From G963663315 sp965208975 (GTDB lineage: Bacteria > Pseudomonadota > Gammaproteobacteria > Arenicellales > Poriferihabitantaceae), in the NCBI GenBank assembly GCA_965208975.1, contig CBDBQH010000001.1, forward strand, positions 248,001 to 312,000: 64,000 nt of DNA. The letters are read 5' to 3'. A program made the translations under genes and the position numbers. The notes beneath the pieces are model-generated. The model was not told where the DNA came from. It was given only the letters and a program-made list of their open reading frames with translations, and ran no database searches. Below, one piece after another: positions 8,041 through 19,193 of this stretch; the first letter of the stretch is position 1, and every line of letters begins with the position of its first letter.

Positions 8041-10512
8041 CTAAATCACGATATTAATAAGCTTTGCGGGAACGATAATGATTTTCCTGATTTCAGCGTT
8101 GCCAATGAAATTCCGGATCTTGTGATCGGCTACAGCCATGGCGCGAAGTTCCTGTTCGCTGCAATCAGTGGCCAGCTCGATTTCGCTTCTCAGTCTGCCG
8201 TTGACCTGAATGACCCATTTGACCGTGTCGCTTTGCAGAGCTTGCTCGTCTACCTGTGGCCAGTGGGCATCCAGCACATCGCCAGCCTCGCCCATCACAT
8301 GCCACAATCGGTGGGCAATGTGAGGCACAACAGGAGCCAGAATCTTGTTCAGGATAACCAGACTTTCCCGAAAGGCCGACAGGCAATCCCGGTTTTTGCC
8401 AGGCTCGAATCGTTCCAGCGAATTGAGCAGTTCCATCGCTCCGGCGACTACTGTGTTGTAATGGATTCTCTGGTAGTCGCGCTCCGCTTTTGCCAGAATC
8501 TGATGGGTGATTCGACGCAATCCCCTGGCTTCCCGGTCGACGCAGTCTGCATTGGCCAGAACCGGGTCTGACGATAATTGTCTGGCGCGAGCTACCGCCT
8601 CACTGTTGCGATGAACCAGAGCCCACCATCTTTTCAGGAAACGGAAAGAGCCGGCTACCGCGTCGTCATTCCATTCCAGTGGCTGTTCAGGGGGCGATGC
8701 AAACATCATGAACAGCCGAACCGTGTCCGCGCCATATTTGTCAATCATTGACTGCGGATCGACCGTGTTGTTCTTCGATTTCGACATCTTCGAGCCGTCT
8801 TTCAGGACCATGCCCTGGCAAAGCAGGTTGGTGAAAGGCTCGTCACTGTCAACCAGACCGACATCCCGCATCAATTTATGGAAGAAGCGCGCGTAGAGCA
8901 GGTGCAATACGGCGTGTTCAATGCCGCCGACATACTGGTCCACGGGGAGCCAGTAATTGGCCCGTTCATCCAGCATCGCATGGTCCGCGCCGGGACAGCA
9001 ATAACGGGCGTAGTACCACGATGATTCGAAGAAGGTGTCGAACGTGTCAGTCTCTCGTGTGGCGGGTTGATTGCCGCCGGGTAGTGTGGCGCTGTAAAAA
9101 TCCGGATCATTACGGATCGGTGACTGGACACCGGAGAACTCGACATCTTCAGGTAGCCGTACCGGCAACTCATCGTCGGGCACGGCAAAAACCTCCCCGG
9201 CATTGTCGTATACCACCGGAATCGGGCAGCCCCAGTATCGCTGTCGCGACACGCCCCAGTCACGCAGCCGGTAGTTTATGGTTTTTCTGCCGATGCCGCG
9301 GGTTTCAAGATATTCGGCAACGGCGTCACAGGCCGCGCTGTGGTCAAGCCCGTCGAGCGGCCCTGAGTTGCAGGTAATTCCTTTCGCAGTCAGGGCAGAT
9401 TGGCTGAAATCATGTTCGCCGCCGTCCACCGGGCGGATAACCGGACGGATTTCGATGCCGTGTTTCCTGGCGAACTCCCAGTCTCTCTGGTCATGCGCGG
9501 GCACTGCCATGATGGCGCCAGTACCGTATTCCATCAAAACAAAATTCGCCACCCAGATTCCGACTTTCTCGCCACTAACCGGATGAATCCCGGTTATGCC
9601 GAGAGGAAGGCCTTTCTTTTCCATGGTTTCCATTTCTCTTTCTGTGGCACGGATGTTTTTGCAGGATTCGACGAATGTGGCCACAGCCGGATTATCCGCC
9701 GCCGCCTTTAATGCCAGGGGGTGTTCCGGCGCCACCGAAATAAAGGTGATGCCCATGATTGTGTCGGGTCGGGTAGTGTAGACTTCCAGTGGTTCCTCGC
9801 CTTCGACCGTGAATGAAAATTCAACCCCTTCGGAACGACCGATCCAGTTGCGCTGCATGGTACGAACCGCCTCCGGCCAGCCTTCAAGATGGTCGATTTC
9901 ATGCAATAGCTCCTCGGCGTAATCGGTAATCCGGATGAACCATTGAGAGACTTCCCGGCGTTCTACAACCGCCCCCGAGCGCCAGCCGCGGCCGTTTTCA
10001 ACCTGTTCGTTGGCGAGTACCGTTTGTTCCACCGGGTCCCAGTTGACTACCGCCATTTTCTTGTAGGCCAGGTTTTTTTCAAGCAGTTTGTTGAAGAACC
10101 ATTGTTCCCAGCGATAGTATTCAGGTGAACAGGTGGACAGCTCACGATTCCAGTCATAGCCGAAGCCGAGGCGTTTCAGCTGGGTGCGCATATAGTCAAT
10201 GTTCGAGTTGGTCCATTTTGCCGGCGGTGTCCGGTGTGCGATCGCGGCGTTTTCTGCGGGTAATCCGAAGGCATCCCAACCCATCGGTTGCAATACGTTC
10301 TTGCCGAGCATACGTTGATAGCGGCTGATCACATCGCCGATGGTATAATTGCGGACATGTCCCATGTGCAATTTCCCGGAGGGGTAGGGCAGCATGGAAA
10401 GACAGTAGTATTTCTCACGATCCGTATCTTCGGACACTGCAAAGCTTTGTCTGTCATCCCAGTATTTTTGAGCTTCGGATTCGATTTGGGCGGGGTTGTA
10501 TTTATCGATCAT
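8041..10512 (-). CDS. leuS: Leucyl-tRNA synthetase
   Basis: Charges tRNA-Leu. 823 residues, slightly shorter than the E. coli enzyme (860). The class I signature HMGH lies near residue 49 in YPSGKLHMGHVRNY and the KMSKS loop appears as KMSKSKNN near 620. The CP1 editing domain (about 225-415) includes TTRPDTIMGITF and the GTGAIMAVPAHD motif. The start MIDKYNPAQIESEAQKYW is standard. It is first in the row leading to lptE, holA and proA, and divergent from dnaG. Confidence 0.97.
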   Translation of the reverse strand: MIDKYNPAQIESEAQKYWDDRQSFAVSEDTDREKYYCLSMLPYPSGKLHMGHVRNYTIGDVISRYQRMLGKNVLQPMGWDAFGLPAENAAIAHRTPPAKWTNSNIDYMRTQLKRLGFGYDWNRELSTCSPEYYRWEQWFFNKLLEKNLAYKKMAVVNWDPVEQTVLANEQVENGRGWRSGAVVERREVSQWFIRITDYAEELLHEIDHLEGWPEAVRTMQRNWIGRSEGVEFSFTVEGEEPLEVYTTRPDTIMGITFISVAPEHPLALKAAADNPAVATFVESCKNIRATEREMETMEKKGLPLGITGIHPVSGEKVGIWVANFVLMEYGTGAIMAVPAHDQRDWEFARKHGIEIRPVIRPVDGGEHDFSQSALTAKGITCNSGPLDGLDHSAACDAVAEYLETRGIGRKTINYRLRDWGVSRQRYWGCPIPVVYDNAGEVFAVPDDELPVRLPEDVEFSGVQSPIRNDPDFYSATLPGGNQPATRETDTFDTFFESSWYYARYCCPGADHAMLDERANYWLPVDQYVGGIEHAVLHLLYARFFHKLMRDVGLVDSDEPFTNLLCQGMVLKDGSKMSKSKNNTVDPQSMIDKYGADTVRLFMMFASPPEQPLEWNDDAVAGSFRFLKRWWALVHRNSEAVARARQLSSDPVLANADCVDREARGLRRITHQILAKAERDYQRIHYNTVVAGAMELLNSLERFEPGKNRDCLSAFRESLVILNKILAPVVPHIAHRLWHVMGEAGDVLDAHWPQVDEQALQSDTVKWVIQVNGRLRSEIELATDCSEQELRAMAVADHKIRNFIGNAEIRKIIIVPAKLINIVI

Positions 10513-10619
10513 GTTGATGCAGGTTCGGGCTGTTCACGAGCACGGATTCTAACCGATTACCCCGGTATGCGTACATAATCCTGGCAAGTGGCGCTGGCGT
10601 TTACAGTACAATTCAGGAT

Positions 10620-12410
10620 ATGGCAGGCAATATTCCCAAATCCTTCATAGATGACCTGATCGCCCGCGCGGACATTGTTGACGTGATTGACCGGCGAGTA
10701 CCCCTGATTCGTAAAGGTCAGGAATATATCGCCTGCTGCCCTTTCCACGAAGAGAAAACGCCGTCATTCACGGTCAGCCCGGTCAAACAGTTCTACCATT
10801 GCTTCGGTTGCGGCGCCCACGGTACTGTGATCGGGTTTCTGATGAACTATGCCAACCTGGGGTTTGTTGAAGTAGTTGAAGATCTGGCCAATGGAATCGG
10901 CATGGAATTACCGGGCAGGGGTTCTGCCAGGTCCACCCCGGCCGGGGAAGGCTCGGACCAGCGACGGGAGGCGCTTGAACGGGCAAACAGCTGGTTTCAA
11001 AAACAATTACGAACCCATCCCATGGCCAGACAGGCCGTTGACTATCTGAAATCCAGGGGCCTGGACGGCAAGGTGGTCGCGGACTTCGGGATCGGTTATG
11101 CCCCGGACAGTTGGAGCGGTCTGGCCGATGCCTTAGGAGCCAGCGCCAGTCCCCGGTTACAGGAGCATCTGCTCAAGGCCGGATTGATCATCAGGAAAGA
11201 GGATGACGCCAAAGCCCGCTACTACGACCGTTTTCGGGGGCGCGTTATGTTCCCGATTGAAGACCATCAAGGCCGGGTCGCGGGTTTTGGCGGCAGAGCG
11301 CTCGGTGACGGCAATCCCAAATATCTGAATTCTCCCCAAACCCCGTTGTTTCACAAGGGCGCGGAACTCTACGGATTGCACCGTGCCCGCCGGGAGATCG
11401 GCGCCCGCAACAAAAGTATTGTGGTAGAGGGGTACATGGATGTCGTCAGTCTGGCGCAGTTCGGGGTGATCAACGTGGTTGCAACTCTTGGAACCGCGAC
11501 CACCCGTACCCACCTGCAACGCCTGTTCCGTCTCGCGCCGGAGATTGTATTTTGTTTTGACGGAGATCGCGCGGGGCGGGCCGCGGCCTGGAAGGCGATG
11601 GAGGTTTCGCTTGCCGAAATGCGGGATGACCGCCAGGCCGGATTCCTGTTTCTGCCCGAAGGTCAGGACCCGGACACCATGGTCCGCGCTGAAGGGGCCG
11701 AAGCGTTCATCGAAAGGGTGAATAACGCGCTGTCGTTATCGGTTTTCCTTTTCAACACCCTGATCTCACGGGTGGACATGAATCGGGCGGATGGTCAGGC
11801 ATCTCTGGTGAGTCAGGCGTTACCGTTGATTGAACAGTTGCCGGACGGGGCATTCCGGGATATGATGAATTCGCGGCTCACATCATTGACCGGACTGCCG
11901 ACCAGCCGATTCGCGGAAATAGCCGCGACGACTGGCGGGTTGTCACCGCGATTGAGGGAGCGGCGCCCGCAAGCCGGACATATTCAGGATGGTCAGGTGT
12001 CTCCACTGGCGCTCGCTGTCAGTCTGCTGCTGCAAAACCCTGTGCTTGCACAATCAGTGGACAAGCCGGACGAGCTGAAGCAGTTGCAAATCCCCGGAGC
12101 CGATGTCCTGACAGAAATCATTGAACTGGCCCGCAGCCAGCCTGACCTGACTACCGCCAGGTTACTGGAGTCTTTCCGCGAGACTGCGGTGCATGATTAC
12201 CTGGGCAGACTGGCGATGCGCTCCAACCTGATTGACGAGAATGTGCTGGAGAGACAATTCAGGGATACCCTGAGTCATCTGCTCGAAGAGCATTACGACC
12301 TGCACAGACGAAAATTGCTGGAAAAAGCGCGGCAATCGGAACTGACCGCGGAAGAATCGGAGAAACTGAACCGACTGTTGAAAACAAGAATCCGGAATCT
12401 GCGGAGCTGA
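10620..12410 (+). CDS. dnaG: DNA primase
   Basis: Synthesises RNA primers at the replication fork. 596 residues: N-terminal zinc-binding domain (CCPFHEEKTPSF then HCFGCGAHG, residues about 39-65), a TOPRIM core with VVEGYMDVVSLAQFG (about 262) and FDGDRAGRAAAWKA (about 308), and a C-terminal DnaB-binding helicase-interaction region. The usual upstream rpsU is absent and leuS faces away. A 2-bp gap separates dnaG from the next gene, so they are probably cotranscribed. Confidence 0.97.
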   Translation: MAGNIPKSFIDDLIARADIVDVIDRRVPLIRKGQEYIACCPFHEEKTPSFTVSPVKQFYHCFGCGAHGTVIGFLMNYANLGFVEVVEDLANGIGMELPGRGSARSTPAGEGSDQRREALERANSWFQKQLRTHPMARQAVDYLKSRGLDGKVVADFGIGYAPDSWSGLADALGASASPRLQEHLLKAGLIIRKEDDAKARYYDRFRGRVMFPIEDHQGRVAGFGGRALGDGNPKYLNSPQTPLFHKGAELYGLHRARREIGARNKSIVVEGYMDVVSLAQFGVINVVATLGTATTRTHLQRLFRLAPEIVFCFDGDRAGRAAAWKAMEVSLAEMRDDRQAGFLFLPEGQDPDTMVRAEGAEAFIERVNNALSLSVFLFNTLISRVDMNRADGQASLVSQALPLIEQLPDGAFRDMMNSRLTSLTGLPTSRFAEIAATTGGLSPRLRERRPQAGHIQDGQVSPLALAVSLLLQNPVLAQSVDKPDELKQLQIPGADVLTEIIELARSQPDLTTARLLESFRETAVHDYLGRLAMRSNLIDENVLERQFRDTLSHLLEEHYDLHRRKLLEKARQSELTAEESEKLNRLLKTRIRNLRS

Positions 12411-12412
12411 TC

Positions 12413-13519
12413 ATGAAAATTGTTTCGATTACCGTCTGGCAGCTTGACCTGCCTCTGTACAAGACCTATAGCCTGTCTGGCGGGCGACTCAGCCTGGATC
12501 GACTCGATTCGACATTGGTGCGGATAGACACCGATGACGGTATTGCCGGCTGGGGCGAAGCATGCCCCTGGGGGGTCACCTATCTTCCAGCCTTCGGCAA
12601 AGGGATACGCGCTGGTCTGGAGGAACTGGCGCCGCGCCTGATCGGTCGTGACCCGCGGCAGGTTGACGCCATCAACCGGGCGCTTGACCGCGCCCTGCCC
12701 GGACATCCCTGCGTCAAGGCGCCGATAGATATCGCATGCTGGGACATTCTCGGCCAGGCAACCGGAATGCCTGTCTCGACCCTTCTCGGCGCGACCGAGC
12801 CGGAACCCGTACTCATCGCTTCAAGCGTGGCCACGGGAGCGCCAGACGAAATGCTGGCCGAGGTCGATCGGTTCCGCGATATTGGCTACCGGCTTCATTC
12901 CTGCAAGATCGGCGCCGATGTCGATCTGGATATCGCGCGTATCGAGCATCTGGCGATGCGCGAGCGGGAAGGTGAAACGATCTTCTTTGACGCCAACCGC
13001 GCCTGGCTGCCACGCGAAGCCGTTACGGTGATGAACGCGGTCCCAAAAACCACGGCCTGGTTCGAACAGCCCTGCGAGACGCTGGAGGAGATTGCACAGG
13101 TTCGCCGATTGACCCGCCACCCGATCAGCATTGATGAAGGGCTGCATACCTACGGCGACCTGGTGCGTATTCATGGCGAGAGGCTGGCCGAGATCGTCAA
13201 CATCAAGATCAACCGGGTTGGCGGCCTGACCAAAGCGCGTCAGATGCGTGACTTCTGCCTCGCGACCGGCCTCTCTATGCTGATTATGGATACCGGCGGC
13301 ACTGTCATCGCCGATACCGCCGTGGCCCATCTTGCCCAGAGCATACCCTCTTCTTCCTGTCTCGGGGTCTGGTCCTGTCAGGACATGGTGACGGTTGATC
13401 CCGCTCCGGGTCGGGGCGCGCGCAACATCAACGGCTGTTTCACGGCGCCGGCGAAACCGGGTCTCGGCATCGAACCTGATCCCGCCCTCCTCGGTAACCC
13501 GGTCGCCGTATACAGGTGA
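12413..13519 (+). CDS. Enolase-superfamily (MR/MLE) enzyme, HpbD or cis-3-hydroxyproline dehydratase type
   Basis: A 368-residue TIM-barrel enzyme that abstracts a proton alpha to a carboxylate using Mg2+. The two catalytic lysines are in HSCKIGAD (about 164) and NIKINRVGG (about 265). Metal ligands fit Asp in FFDANRAW, Glu in WFEQPC and Asp in SIDEG. GHPCVKAPIDIACWDILG closely resembles the subgroup of hydroxyproline-betaine epimerases and cis-3-hydroxyproline dehydratases. The exact substrate cannot be read from sequence. It starts 2 bp after dnaG and precedes rpoD, a place not normally occupied by a catabolic gene. Confidence 0.75.
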   Translation: MKIVSITVWQLDLPLYKTYSLSGGRLSLDRLDSTLVRIDTDDGIAGWGEACPWGVTYLPAFGKGIRAGLEELAPRLIGRDPRQVDAINRALDRALPGHPCVKAPIDIACWDILGQATGMPVSTLLGATEPEPVLIASSVATGAPDEMLAEVDRFRDIGYRLHSCKIGADVDLDIARIEHLAMREREGETIFFDANRAWLPREAVTVMNAVPKTTAWFEQPCETLEEIAQVRRLTRHPISIDEGLHTYGDLVRIHGERLAEIVNIKINRVGGLTKARQMRDFCLATGLSMLIMDTGGTVIADTAVAHLAQSIPSSSCLGVWSCQDMVTVDPAPGRGARNINGCFTAPAKPGLGIEPDPALLGNPVAVYR

Positions 13520-13565
13520 CGCCATTCATCCTTCAGGCTCATCTTCCATTGGACAACTCTTTTGA

Positions 13566-13594
13566 TTGCTTTTCGCCTGATTTCAGGCTATAAT
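13566..13594 (+). promoter_or_regulatory. Probable rpoD promoter
   Basis: TTGCTT (13566-13571) and TATAAT (13589-13594) are separated by 17 bp. The spacer holds a perfect palindrome GCCTGA-TT-TCAGGC (13575-13588), a possible operator. It lies 35 bp before the rpoD start, so rpoD need not depend on transcription from dnaG. Confidence 0.6.
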
Positions 13595-13629
13595 ATGCGG
13601 TTGCTTTACAACCGATACAGCAGAATCCA

Positions 13630-15522
<1,893 letters not shown>

Positions 15523-15627
15523 CAGCCATCGGCAATTTGACAGGCATTCCGGTGTTCCTGAGCGAAGCCGTAGCAGCCGGGAGACTCTCCTGAGCGCATG
15601 ATCCAGCGTAAATTATCTCTTTGATAC

Positions 15628-15704
15628 GGGCCTGTAGCTCAGTTGGTTAGAGCAGTGGACTCATAATCCATTGGTCGTAGGTTCAAGTCCTACCGGGCCC
15701 ACCA
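15628..15704 (+). tRNA. ileX: tRNA-Ile2 (anticodon CAT, lysidine-modified)
   Basis: A 77-nt cloverleaf with encoded CCA (15702-15704). The acceptor stem GGGCCTG pairs with CGGGCCC, the D arm is AGCTCAGTTGGTTAGAGC, the anticodon loop is CTCATAA and the T arm is GTAGGTTCAAGTCCTAC. CAT anticodons belong to initiator Met, elongator Met or Ile2. The position after rpoD matches E. coli ileX and the stem pattern resembles Ile2, so isoleucine is preferred; elongator Met is the alternative. The 3' 22 nt overlap the end of the converging kdgK. Confidence 0.85.
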
Positions 15705-16630
15705 TGCGTCCTGAACCCGTTGCCGGAACTGATGAATGCTTCAATTTGTGAGCGGTCGGGTATTGCATTTACCGCGCCATCAGAGCGGGTGGATAACGCC
15801 GCTGCAATGTTCGCGTATTCAGTGGCCTCAAAGGGGTCCTGGCCTCTGACCAGTTCAGCCAGTATGGCTCCCGCAAAAGTATCTCCCGCGCCATTTGCGT
15901 CGATACTGTTTACCCGGATGCCCGCGACTTTTTTCCGTTTTGAACCCGTAGAGACAATAGCGCCTTCGCGACCCAGTTTCAGAACCACTATTTCAGCGCC
16001 CAGATCGTGATAAAAATCGACAATCCGGTCAGGGTCGGCTAATTTTGACAAAACTTTCGCGTCCTCAATGCCTGGGAGGGCAATATAACAGTGTTTCATT
16101 GCTTCATGTACGATTGCCCGCGCTCTTTCCTCGGGCCACAGGTTTAACCTCAGGTTTGTATCATAAGAAAGCCTGGTTCCATTGTTGTTTGCTATCTCGA
16201 TTGCGGCAAATACCGAGTCCGCCGCCGATGAACTGATCGCCTGGCTTATGGCTGAAACGTGGAGAATTTGCGCGTCTGCGATATATGAGGGTGACAAATG
16301 CTGTGGTTTGATTTTTGTTGCGGCTGAGTATTTTCGGTAATATGAGAAGTGATGACCCTGTTCGTCATGCGAAACAAAATATATTCCTGTGGGCGCGGTC
16401 GAATCCCGCGTGATTTGCGATGTGTCGACTCCTTCTTCTTCCCATAACGCAATCAGGTCGTCTCCGAACCGATCACTTCCGATACGGGAGATATAAGCGA
16501 CATTTGCGCCTTGGCGGGCCGCTGAAATCGCACAGTTTGAAGTGTCTCCACCGAAGCCCTTGACGATTTTACCTTGTTCCTTTTGATTGAACTCAATGAG
16601 CGGTTCGCCCAAACAAACTATATCCGCCAT
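15683..16630 (-). CDS. kdgK: 2-keto-3-deoxygluconate kinase (PfkB family)
   Basis: Phosphorylates KDG to KDPG, the substrate of the next gene's aldolase. 315 residues with PfkB features: an N-terminal GEPLIEFNQKEQGKIVKGFGGD, the GDTSNCA sugar-binding region, and the C-terminal NGAGDTFAGA motif with the catalytic Asp (about 250). It starts 3 bp after eda stops. Its last seven codons and stop (15683-15685) lie inside the tRNA-Ile2 T arm, so its natural C-terminus may have been replaced. Confidence 0.85.
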   Translation of the reverse strand: MADIVCLGEPLIEFNQKEQGKIVKGFGGDTSNCAISAARQGANVAYISRIGSDRFGDDLIALWEEEGVDTSQITRDSTAPTGIYFVSHDEQGHHFSYYRKYSAATKIKPQHLSPSYIADAQILHVSAISQAISSSAADSVFAAIEIANNNGTRLSYDTNLRLNLWPEERARAIVHEAMKHCYIALPGIEDAKVLSKLADPDRIVDFYHDLGAEIVVLKLGREGAIVSTGSKRKKVAGIRVNSIDANGAGDTFAGAILAELVRGQDPFEATEYANIAAALSTRSDGAVNAIPDRSQIEAFISSGNGFRTHGGPGRT

Positions 16631-16633
16631 CGT

Positions 16634-17308
16634 CTAACGCTCCGGTTTCTGCGCAAGACGGGCTCGAGCCATCGAAACCTGCCGAGTTATAGCTTTCCAG
16701 TCCTGATTCCTGATTTGTTCTGCGGATGCGAACCATGTACCTCCGACTGAACAAACACCCGGTATTTCAAGGTATTGATTCATATTCTCCGGTGTCACGC
16801 CACCTGTTGCACAAAACTGCACATCGAATCTGGCAAATGGAGTTGCAATCGTCCTGAGAAATTGCGCTCCGCCAGCAGCGCTCGCCGGAAAAAACTTCAA
16901 CAGTCTGCAGTGGTGATTCATGGCAGTCTGTATTTCCGAGGGGGTGACCGCTCCGGGAATAAAAGGAACATTATAGTCTCGAAAGTAATCCACAATGTTC
17001 GTATCCATTCCCGGACTGACACAAAATTGAGCGCCGGCATTTAGCGCCATTGCGGCTTCCTCCAGGGTGACCACAGTCCCCGCTCCGACCAGGCAGTCCG
17101 GGTAATTCTTGCGAATTATTCGTATTGCTTGCGGGGCTTCACGAGTTCGCAGCACGATCTCGATAATGGAAATACCGCCTTTCAAAACAGCTTCAGCCAA
17201 CGGCTGCGCCAATTTTGCGTTGTCGATCTCGATTACAGGGATCAGTGGGTGCGACCGAACGGATTCAATATCAATCACAGAATTCACCGGCGCTAGCGAC
17301 TCATCCAT
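16634..17308 (-). CDS. eda: KDPG aldolase (2-keto-3-deoxy-6-phosphogluconate aldolase)
   Basis: Splits KDPG into pyruvate and glyceraldehyde-3-phosphate. 224 residues of class I aldolase: SIIEIVLRT (conserved Glu about residue 50), VGAGTVVTLEEA, FCVSPGMDTNIV, FIPGAVTPSEI, the Schiff-base Lys in LLKFFPASAAGG (about 137), and the phosphate-binding FCATGGVTPENM. It overlaps the upstream SDR gene by 16 bp, so translation is probably coupled. A 2-dehydro-3-deoxy-6-phosphogalactonate substrate remains possible. Confidence 0.88.
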   Translation of the reverse strand: MDESLAPVNSVIDIESVRSHPLIPVIEIDNAKLAQPLAEAVLKGGISIIEIVLRTREAPQAIRIIRKNYPDCLVGAGTVVTLEEAAMALNAGAQFCVSPGMDTNIVDYFRDYNVPFIPGAVTPSEIQTAMNHHCRLLKFFPASAAGGAQFLRTIATPFARFDVQFCATGGVTPENMNQYLEIPGVCSVGGTWFASAEQIRNQDWKAITRQVSMARARLAQKPER

Positions 17309-18063
17309 CCGCCGTCAACGGTAACTATCGAACCGTGCATGTAGTTTGAGGCGGATGACGCCAGAAAAACAACGGGTCCGGCAAAGTCTTCCGGTTCGCC
17401 CCATCTGGAAGCGGGGATTCGTTCCAGAATGGATCGATTCCTGACTGGATCATCCTGCAGCGCCTGTGTATTGTCAGTTTTTATGTAGCCCGGCGCAATC
17501 GCATTTACGTTCACGCCTTTCCCCGCCCATTCGTTCGCGAGCGCTTTGGTCAACTGCCCGATAGCTCCCTTGCTGGCGGCGTATCCGGGGACGGTAATTC
17601 CGCCTTGAAAGGTAAGCAGGGAAGCAATGAATATTATTTTTCCGAACCCTCGGCCCACCATTCTTTTACCGATAGAGCGGGATAAAATGAACTGGGCATT
17701 CAGGTTTACTTCCATTACTGTATCCCAGTATTCATCAGAGTGTTCAACTGCAGGCGCGCGCATGATCGTGCCGGCATTATTCACGAGAATATCAATTGTC
17801 GAATGGTTTTTGTGTAGTTCCAGGAGGAAGTCATGCACCGCAGTCCGGTCACTGAAATCACAGGCATACCCCGTAAAGCTGCGACCAGGAGACGATACGG
17901 CTCGCGAGACTTCACTGTCGTTTTCCTCCAATGTCGCGCTGACTCCGATAATGTCCGCCCCCGCTTCTGCAAGGGCGCGCGCCATTGCCTTGCCGATACC
18001 TCGTTTACACCCTGTGACTAACGCTGTTTTCCCGGCTAATGAAAAATTCTCCAGAACGCTCAT
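17293..18063 (-). CDS. Short-chain dehydrogenase, KduD-like
   Basis: A 256-residue Rossmann-fold oxidoreductase. The cofactor loop is TGCKRGIGKAMA (about 18-29), NNAG is near 90, and the catalytic Ser-Tyr-Lys set is IASL with YAASKGAIG (about 155-163). The C-terminal PGYIKTDNTQAL and RIPASRWGEPEDFAGPVVFLAS match KduD (2-dehydro-3-deoxy-D-gluconate 5-dehydrogenase) and gluconate 5-dehydrogenases. It overlaps the upstream alcohol dehydrogenase gene by 4 bp (ATGA) and eda by 16 bp. A role feeding KDG to KdgK is inferred from the neighbours. Confidence 0.82.
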   Translation of the reverse strand: MSVLENFSLAGKTALVTGCKRGIGKAMARALAEAGADIIGVSATLEENDSEVSRAVSSPGRSFTGYACDFSDRTAVHDFLLELHKNHSTIDILVNNAGTIMRAPAVEHSDEYWDTVMEVNLNAQFILSRSIGKRMVGRGFGKIIFIASLLTFQGGITVPGYAASKGAIGQLTKALANEWAGKGVNVNAIAPGYIKTDNTQALQDDPVRNRSILERIPASRWGEPEDFAGPVVFLASSASNYMHGSIVTVDGGWMSR

Positions 18064-19091
18064 GCCGTTGCCTCGCTTCCCACTTGAACCAGGCTTTTCA
18101 GCGCTTTCGGGTTTGCGCTCAGGTCCGCCAGCGTCTCTCCAACCTTGTCGAGCTGTTGAATATTGGTGATGATTGCTTCGCAGTCGATCTGTCCGGATGC
18201 AATCAACTCAATGGCTGCATCAAAATCATCGGGTGTGTAAACGCGCGCGCCCAGAAGTTCGATTTCCCGCCAAAAAAACTGGAACAGATCAATCGGCGGC
18301 TTCACCGGGTGGATCGCAACCATAACAATGCGCGCGCGCGCGGCGGCAGCCGATGTCATACATTCCACGCCTGCATTGCTTCCCGATACCTCAAATATGA
18401 CATCAGCGCCTTTCTGGCCGGTGGTTTCATACATATATTTGCCAACATCCATATTATTTGGGTTGACGGTATCGAACCCGAGTCTTCCGGCTATCGCAAG
18501 CCGTTGTTCGTTGATCTCGGAAATTGTGATTTTGCCGCCTTTTTGCCTTGCAACCATTGCAATCAGAATTCCAATCGGGCCGCCGCCGATTATGAGAACA
18601 TCCTCACCTTCGACCAGTCGGCTCCGATTGACGTCATGGCAGGCCACGGCAGCCGGTTCGACCAAAGCCGCGTGTTTGAGAGAAGTTCCACCGGGCACTA
18701 CGTGAACAGTATGCCTGGGTACTGTCCAGCTTTGCTGCAGAGCGCCATCGGTATCCAGTCCGAGAAACTTCAGGTTGTGACAAATGTGGCTGTTTCCATT
18801 TTTACAAGCCGCGCAATCACCGCAGTGAACCAATGGCCGCACGACCACCTTGTCGCCAACAGAAATATCGGATATATCCGACCCGACCGCATCGACAGCG
18901 CCGGACATTTCATGGCCGATTATCCTCTCACACCCCACTCGCGCATCCATGTTGCCGTGATAAACATGCAAATCAGTACCGCAAAGTCCGCAATAGGCTA
19001 CCCGGATTCGAATTTCTCCGGGATTGGGACTGATTGGTTTGCATGCGCCTAAAGTAAACGTCTTGTCACAATTATAATATGAAGCCTTCAT
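18060..19091 (-). CDS. Zinc-dependent medium-chain dehydrogenase (sugar acid or polyol type)
   Basis: A 343-residue MDR-family oxidoreductase. Catalytic zinc ligands are the Cys in CGLCGTDLHVYHG and the His-Glu in IIGHEMSG. The structural zinc loop has four Cys in CGDCAACKNGNSHIC. The NAD-binding motif is IIGGGPIGILIA (about 170). It resembles L-threonine, L-idonate and galactonate dehydrogenases; the substrate is uncertain. In this operon it probably oxidises a hydroxyl of the imported sugar acid. Confidence 0.82.
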   Translation of the reverse strand: MKASYYNCDKTFTLGACKPISPNPGEIRIRVAYCGLCGTDLHVYHGNMDARVGCERIIGHEMSGAVDAVGSDISDISVGDKVVVRPLVHCGDCAACKNGNSHICHNLKFLGLDTDGALQQSWTVPRHTVHVVPGGTSLKHAALVEPAAVACHDVNRSRLVEGEDVLIIGGGPIGILIAMVARQKGGKITISEINEQRLAIAGRLGFDTVNPNNMDVGKYMYETTGQKGADVIFEVSGSNAGVECMTSAAAARARIVMVAIHPVKPPIDLFQFFWREIELLGARVYTPDDFDAAIELIASGQIDCEAIITNIQQLDKVGETLADLSANPKALKSLVQVGSEATA

Positions 19092-19193
19092 TCACTAATC
19101 TCTATTACAGTTAAAGCCAAACCTTGAAAATCAATCGGCGTAATGCAGAAAATCACTCAAGATAATCTGAACGCAAATGTCATTCAGAGGCGC

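Noticed and set aside
15628..15704. tRNA considered as the attachment site of an integrase-borne island
   Set aside because: No integrase, excisionase or second tRNA 3' fragment was found in the window. Retained only as a possibility in the findings.
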